NCBI RefSeq assembly: GCF_003604215.1
Contig: NZ_QXGS01000002.1
Coordinates: 1 to 64,000 of the forward strand
Reading direction: 5' to 3'
DNA: 64,000 nucleotides
Origin: Teichococcus vastitatis
GTDB lineage: Bacteria > Pseudomonadota > Alphaproteobacteria > Acetobacterales > Acetobacteraceae
Position numbers and translations under genes: made by a program. The notes beneath the pieces are model-generated. The model was not told the DNA's origin. It did no database searches and saw nothing but the letters and a program-made list of their open reading frames with translations. Below, one piece after another: positions 59,668 through 64,000 of this stretch. Within the stretch, counting starts at the first letter, position 1, and the number at the start of each line of letters is the position of its first letter.

Positions 59668-61635
59668 TCAGGCGCGGGCCGGCATCGCCCCGTTCGCGCG
59701 GCCCAGCGCCGCCACCGCCGTCTCGACGATCGAGCGCGCCGAGAGGCCGCATTGCTCGTATTGCAGCTTCGGCGTGTCGTGGTCGATGAAGGCGTCCGGC
59801 AGCACCATCGGGCGGAACTTCAGCCCGGCATCGAAGGCGCCCTTCCAGGCCAGGTGCTGCATCACCAGCGCGCCGAAGCCGCAGACCGAGCCCTCCTCGA
59901 TGGTCACCAGCACCTCGTGCTCGCGTGCCAGCCGCTCCACCAGATCCGTGTCCAGGGGCTTGGCGAAGCGCGCATCGGCGACGGTGCAGGACAGCCCGCG
60001 CAAGGCCAGCTCCTCCGCCGCCTTGAGGCATTCCTGCAGCCGGGCGCCATAGGAGAGCAGCGCCACGGTGGTGCCTTCCCGCAGCACCCGACCCTTGCCG
60101 ACCGGTAGCACCGTGCCGCGGGCGGGAACCGGGATCAGGCCGAAGCCCTCGCCGCGCGGAAAACGCAGTGCCGTCGGGCCATCGTCATAGGCAGCGGCCG
60201 TGGCCACCATATGCGCCAGCTCCGCCTCGTCGGCCGAGGCCATCAGCACCATCTCGGGGATGCAGCCGAGATAGGCGATGTCATACGCTCCGGCATGGGT
60301 CGCGCCATCGGCGCCGACCAGCCCGGCGCGGTCCATCGCGAAGCGCACCGGCAGCTTCTGCAGCGCCACGTCATGCACCACCTGGTCATAGGCGCGCTGC
60401 AGAAAGGTCGAGTAGATGGCGACGAAGGGCTTGATCCCCTCGGTGGCCAGGCCTGCCGCGAAGGTCACGGCATGCTGCTCGGCGATGCCGACGTCGAAGG
60501 TCCGCTTCGGGAAGCGCTTCTCGAACAGGTCGAGCCCGGTGCCCGACGGCATGGCAGCGGTCACCGCCACGATCCGCTCATCCGCCTCGGCCTCGGCGAT
60601 CAGCGACTGCGCGAACACCTTGGTGTAGGTGGGCGGGCCCGGCGGCGCCTTGCTCTGCGCGCCGGTGACCACGTTGAACTTGGACACGGCGTGGTACTTG
60701 TCGCTGGCCGCCTCGGCCGGAGCGTAGCCCTTGCCCTTTTGCGTCACCACGTGCAGCAGGATCGGCGCCCCCTCCTCTGCGTCGCGCAGGTTGCGCAACA
60801 GCGGCAGCAGGTGATCCATGTTGTGGCCGTCGATCGGGCCGACGTAATAGAAGCCCAGCTCCTCGAACAGCGTGCCGCCGGTCAGCATGCCGCGCGCGAA
60901 CTCGTCGGCCCGGCGGGCGGCGCGCTCCAGCGGCGCCGGGAAGCGGCGGGCGACCTTGGCCATCACCTCGCGCAGCGACAGGAAGGGCCGGGAGGAGATC
61001 AGCCGCGACAGGTAGGCTGACATGGCGCCGACCGGCGGCGCGATGGACATGTCGTTGTCGTTCAGCACCACGATCAGGCGCGACTTCATGGCGCCGGCAT
61101 TGTTCATCGCCTCATACGCCATGCCGGCGCTCATGGCGCCGTCGCCGATCACCGCGACGACGTGGCGGTCGTCGCGCCTGCCGCCGCCGTTCTTGCCGTC
61201 GAGCCACTTCAGATCGCGCGCCACCGCCATGCCGAGGCCGGCCGAGATCGAGGTGGAGGAATGCGCGGCCCCGAAGGGGTCGTACTCGCTCTCGGAGCGG
61301 CGGGTGAAGCCCGACAGGCCACCGCCCTGGCGCAGGGTGCGGATGCGGTCGCGCCGCCCGGTCAGGATCTTGTGCGGATAGGTCTGGTGGCCGACATCCC
61401 ACAGCAGCCGGTCCTTCGGCGTGTCGAACACCGCATGGATCGCGACCGTCAGCTCCACCACGCCGAGGCTGGCGCCGAGATGCCCGCCGGTCTGGCTGAC
61501 CGCATGGATCGTCTCGGCCCGCAGCTCATCGGCCACCTGCTTCAACTGGTCGGCGGAGAAGTTCTTCAGGTCGGAGGGCACGCGCACCCGGTCGAGCAGC
61601 GGCGTGTGCGGAGCCTGGTTGGGGGGGTTCGCCAT
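59668..61635 (-). CDS. dxs: 1-deoxy-D-xylulose-5-phosphate synthase
   Basis: A 655-residue thiamine-diphosphate enzyme that condenses pyruvate and glyceraldehyde-3-phosphate, the first step of the MEP isoprenoid pathway. Seen are [18 protein letters not shown], the ThDP motif [18 protein letters not shown] with [17 protein letters not shown], and the central-domain [15 protein letters not shown]. Length is normal. Its ATG overlaps the ispA stop (TGATG), so the two are translationally coupled. Confidence 0.97.
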   Translation of the reverse strand: MANPPNQAPHTPLLDRVRVPSDLKNFSADQLKQVADELRAETIHAVSQTGGHLGASLGVVELTVAIHAVFDTPKDRLLWDVGHQTYPHKILTGRRDRIRTLRQGGGLSGFTRRSESEYDPFGAAHSSTSISAGLGMAVARDLKWLDGKNGGGRRDDRHVVAVIGDGAMSAGMAYEAMNNAGAMKSRLIVVLNDNDMSIAPPVGAMSAYLSRLISSRPFLSLREVMAKVARRFPAPLERAARRADEFARGMLTGGTLFEELGFYYVGPIDGHNMDHLLPLLRNLRDAEEGAPILLHVVTQKGKGYAPAEAASDKYHAVSKFNVVTGAQSKAPPGPPTYTKVFAQSLIAEAEADERIVAVTAAMPSGTGLDLFEKRFPKRTFDVGIAEQHAVTFAAGLATEGIKPFVAIYSTFLQRAYDQVVHDVALQKLPVRFAMDRAGLVGADGATHAGAYDIAYLGCIPEMVLMASADEAELAHMVATAAAYDDGPTALRFPRGEGFGLIPVPARGTVLPVGKGRVLREGTTVALLSYGARLQECLKAAEELALRGLSCTVADARFAKPLDTDLVERLAREHEVLVTIEEGSVCGFGALVMQHLAWKGAFDAGLKFRPMVLPDAFIDHDTPKLQYEQCGLSARSIVETAVAALGRANGAMPARA

Positions 61636-62552
61636 CAGGACCTCCGGTGAATGGTGTAGGCGGCCAGCATCCGCAACAGATCGGCCCTGTCGCCGAAGCT
61701 GTCGAGGTGGGCCGCGGCCTGCGCCGCCAGGCGCTCGGCCTGCAGGCGGGCACGCTCGAGCCCGAGCAGCCCGACCAGCGTGGCCTTGCCGGCGCCGGCG
61801 TCCTTGCCGGTCGCCTTACCGGTCTCCGCCGCCGTGGCGGTGGCGTCCAGGATGTCGTCGGCGATCTGGAAGGCGGCGCCCAGTTCGCGGCCATAGGCCA
61901 GCAGGCAGTGCCGCTGCATGCCCGGCGCCTTGCCCAGGATGGCACCGGCCTCGGCCGAGAACTCGATCAGCTTGCCGGTCTTGAGCACCTGCAGCCGGCC
62001 GATCGAGGATTCAGTGGCGGGCTCGGCACTGTTCTCGGCCAGCATGTCGAGCATCTGGCCGCCGCACATGCCGCGCGGCCCGGCGGCCTGGGCCAGGCGC
62101 AGGCACAGCTCGGCGCGCACGGCGGAATCGGAATGGGTGTCCTCATGCGCCAGCACGGCGAAGGCCTGCGCCTGCAGCGCGTCGCCCGCCAGGATCGCGG
62201 TGGCCTCGTTGAACGCCTTGTGCAGCGTCGGCTTGCCGCGGCGCAGGTCGTCATTGTCCATCGCCGGAAGGTCGTCATGCACCAGCGAATAGGCGTGCAG
62301 CATCTCGATGGCGGCGGCGACGCGCAGGGCCGAGGTGCGGGACACGCGGAACTGCGCCGCGCCTTCCAGCACCAGGAAGCCGCGCAGCCGCTTGCCGCCC
62401 CCCAAGGCCGCATAGCGCATGGCGGCGTAGAGCGGCGCTTCCGGCCCTTCCTCGGGCGGCAGCAGCGTGTCCAGCGTGGTTTCGATCTCGGCCACCGCGG
62501 CGGCGAGGGCGGCGAGCAGGGGCGAGGCGGTTTCCGGGGCGGCGCCGCTCAT
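61635..62552 (-). CDS. ispA: Polyprenyl synthetase (farnesyl/geranylgeranyl diphosphate synthase)
   Basis: A 305-residue trans-prenyltransferase. The first Asp-rich motif is DDLPAMDND (D93, D94, D99) and the second DDILD is near residue 236, with [14 protein letters not shown] and [14 protein letters not shown] typical of IspA. It builds farnesyl diphosphate from IPP and DMAPP in the cytoplasm. The start is four bases after the xseB stop, and its stop overlaps the dxs start. Confidence 0.94.
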   Translation of the reverse strand: MSGAAPETASPLLAALAAAVAEIETTLDTLLPPEEGPEAPLYAAMRYAALGGGKRLRGFLVLEGAAQFRVSRTSALRVAAAIEMLHAYSLVHDDLPAMDNDDLRRGKPTLHKAFNEATAILAGDALQAQAFAVLAHEDTHSDSAVRAELCLRLAQAAGPRGMCGGQMLDMLAENSAEPATESSIGRLQVLKTGKLIEFSAEAGAILGKAPGMQRHCLLAYGRELGAAFQIADDILDATATAAETGKATGKDAGAGKATLVGLLGLERARLQAERLAAQAAAHLDSFGDRADLLRMLAAYTIHRRS

Positions 62553-62556
62553 GCGC

Positions 62557-62805
62557 TCAGCCCATGTCCCGCAAGCCGGTGGCGCTGCCGTCTGGGCCGG
62601 ACACGATGGCCTGCACCTTGCCCTCCGCCTCGGCCAGCTTGGCCTCGCAATGGCGGCGCAGCGCGGCGCCGCGCTCGTAATCGGCGATCGCTTCCTCCAG
62701 CCGGGATTGGCCACCCTCCAGCTTGCGGACGATGGCATCCAGCTCGGCCAGGGCATCCTCGAAGGACAGGGCGGAAACCTCCGGCGGGGTGATCGTCTCG
62801 GGCAT
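62557..62805 (-). CDS. xseB: Exodeoxyribonuclease VII small subunit
   Basis: An 82-residue helical protein with the XseB pattern LSFEDALAELDAIVRKLEGGQSRLEEAIADYERG and LRRHCEAKLAEAEGKVQAI. It assembles with XseA, not encoded here, to degrade single-stranded DNA. It sits ahead of ispA in the conserved order. The ATG at 62805 is preceded by a TTG that is unlikely to be the start. Confidence 0.95.
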   Translation of the reverse strand: MPETITPPEVSALSFEDALAELDAIVRKLEGGQSRLEEAIADYERGAALRRHCEAKLAEAEGKVQAIVSGPDGSATGLRDMG

Positions 62806-62829
62806 CAACGGGAAACCTTGTGCAGCAAT

Positions 62830-63759
62830 TTAGCCATTCATCAGCGCGCGAACATGCGCCGCGGCGCTGCTGGCCAGCGCCGGCAGATCATAGCCTCCTT
62901 CCAGCGTGGAGACGACCCGGCCGCCGCAGATGCGGTCCGCCAGATCGCAGATTCGCCCGGTCACCCAGGTGAAATCCGCCTCCCGCAGCCGGAGCTGGGC
63001 CAGCGGATCGCGGGCATGGGCATCAAAGCCGGCCGAGATGATGATCAACTCCGGCGCGAATTGCTCAACCGCGGGCAGCAGGACGTCATCCCATGCCGCG
63101 CGAAACAGATCCGGCCCCGCGCCGGGCGGCAGGGTGGCGTTGCGAACGTTGCCGATGCCGCGCTCGCTCCCGTGCCCGGTGCCGGGATAGCAGGGCCATT
63201 GGTGGCTGGAGGCGAACAGGATGGCCGCATCGCGCTCCACCACCGCCTGGGTGCCGTTGCCGTGATGCACATCGAAATCCAGGACGGCCACGCGCTTCAG
63301 GCCATGCACGGCGACCGCGTGGCGGGCGGCCACCGCGGCGTTGGCGAACAGGCAGAAGCCCATCGGCCGGTCCGGCTCGGCATGATGGCCGGGGGGGCGC
63401 ACGGCGCAGAAGGCGCGCTTCACCTCGCCCCGGCACACCGCATCCACCGCGGCGATGCCCGCCCCGGCGGCGCGCAGCGCGGCGGCGGCGCTGCCGGCGG
63501 TCATGCCGGTGTCGCCATCCAGCGCCAGCCACTCGCCGTCCGGCGGGCGGATGTTCAGGATGGCGCGAACATGCTCGGGGCGGTGCACGCGCAGAAGCTG
63601 CTCCTCGGTCGCCTCCGGCGCTGGCTCGCGCAGCAATAGGGTGAATTCCTCGGCCTCCAGCGCCTGCAGCACGGCCCGCAGCCGGTCCGGGCATTCGGGA
63701 TGACCCGGCGAATTGCTGTGCTCCAAGCAGGCCTGGTGCGTGAGCAGCAGGACGTTCAT
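62830..63759 (-). CDS. Histone deacetylase family amidohydrolase
   Basis: A 309-residue zinc deacetylase of the class II HDAC/acetylpolyamine amidohydrolase superfamily. Active-site motifs: RPPGHHAEPD (tandem His), DFDVHHGNGTQ (zinc ligands) and SAGFDAHARDPLA (third ligand). In bacteria the substrates are acetylated polyamines or proteins. It starts inside the stop of the TusA-like gene (ATGA) and is followed by xseB after 24 bases, so it heads the isoprenoid string. Confidence 0.93.
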   Translation of the reverse strand: MNVLLLTHQACLEHSNSPGHPECPDRLRAVLQALEAEEFTLLLREPAPEATEEQLLRVHRPEHVRAILNIRPPDGEWLALDGDTGMTAGSAAAALRAAGAGIAAVDAVCRGEVKRAFCAVRPPGHHAEPDRPMGFCLFANAAVAARHAVAVHGLKRVAVLDFDVHHGNGTQAVVERDAAILFASSHQWPCYPGTGHGSERGIGNVRNATLPPGAGPDLFRAAWDDVLLPAVEQFAPELIIISAGFDAHARDPLAQLRLREADFTWVTGRICDLADRICGGRVVSTLEGGYDLPALASSAAAHVRALMNG

Positions 63760-64000
63760 CCGGCCAGCGGTCCGTCCCGCTCATCTTCCGGCCGGTCTTC
63801 CCGGCGGCGCAGGGTGAACCGGAACATCCCCGCGGTTTCGCTGAAGCTCACCAGGGCATGGCCGGTCTCCCGACTATAGGCCTGGAAATCCTTGACGCTG
63901 GCCGGATCGCTGGCCAGCACCGTCAGCCGTGCCCCCGCGGGCATGCCACGCAGCGCCCGGTTGGCGCGCAGCACCGGCAGCGGGCAGGTCAGCCCCTGCA
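63756..64000 (-). CDS. TusA/SirA-like sulfurtransferase (5' end beyond window)
   Basis: The frame runs off the right edge and the N-terminus is missing. The visible 80 residues begin QGLTCPLPVLRANRALRGM, which contains the Cys-Pro active-site motif of TusA-type sulfur carriers, followed by GARLTVLASDPASVKDFQAY and HALVSFSETAGMFRFTLRR. Such proteins relay sulfur for tRNA thiolation, molybdenum cofactor or other sulfur chemistry. It overlaps the HDAC-family gene by ATGA, so the two are probably co-translated. Confidence 0.85.
   Translation of the reverse strand, partial: QGLTCPLPVLRANRALRGMPAGARLTVLASDPASVKDFQAYSRETGHALVSFSETAGMFRFTLRRREDRPEDERDGPLAG

Overview
The window is a GC-rich chromosomal segment of an alphaproteobacterium, most likely an Acetobacteraceae member of the Roseomonas type. 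This rests on codon use, on core strings such as lptC-lptA-lptB-rpoN-hpf, pdxH/fabI/aroC and xseB-ispA-dxs-tlyA, and on general-stress (EcfG-like) promoter motifs. It carries about 63 protein genes and two tRNAs (Thr-TGT, Leu-CAG). No rRNA, CRISPR array, prophage or complete insertion sequence is seen.

Layout. 1-9.5 kb is mixed accessory sequence: the C-terminal end of an IS630-type transposase, a small 2H phosphoesterase-like protein, a TerC membrane protein, a lipid kinase divergent from a PAP2 phosphatase, small lipoprotein and membrane genes, a sensor kinase, tRNA-Thr, about 700 bases with no recognisable gene, and an RTX/DUF4214 protein. 9.5-14.6 kb is a divergon: a double-winged-helix GntR regulator with PrpF on one side and an aconitase-family dehydratase on the other, with an inverted-repeat operator between them. 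14.6-34.9 kb holds an AI-2E-type exporter, a hybrid kinase translationally coupled to a response regulator, a frameshifted hydrolase, an SLC13 permease, CBS and monooxygenase proteins, moeA-mobB, a DUF305 protein, an oxidoreductase, guanine deaminase, a Na+/H+ antiporter with a cyclic-nucleotide-binding tail, and a second hybrid kinase.

35.0-44.6 kb looks like a phosphate-limitation module. An LpxH/PlcP-type metallophosphoesterase, a family-4 glycosyltransferase and a methyltransferase lie behind a good Pho-box-like site. A lipid kinase is divergent from them. Next come an IMPase-family phosphatase, a calcineurin-type phosphodiesterase and a complete Ugp-type ABC importer. The parts suggest phospholipid remodelling plus import and hydrolysis of glycerophosphodiesters. 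The assignment to phosphate starvation is inference.

44.7-54 kb contains nicotinamidase, an orphan amino-acid-type binding protein, tRNA-Leu, an RNase D-like exonuclease, the lptCAB-rpoN-hpf string, uspA behind an EcfG-like promoter, and pdxH. Between fabI and aroC (55.07-56.10 kb) is a self-contained cassette: an EcfG-like promoter, four consecutive tiny hydrophilic disordered proteins each with its own ribosome-binding site, and a terminator hairpin. The window closes with aroC, an unrecognised 400-residue protein, and the isoprenoid operon (TusA-like, HDAC-like, xseB, ispA, dxs, tlyA).
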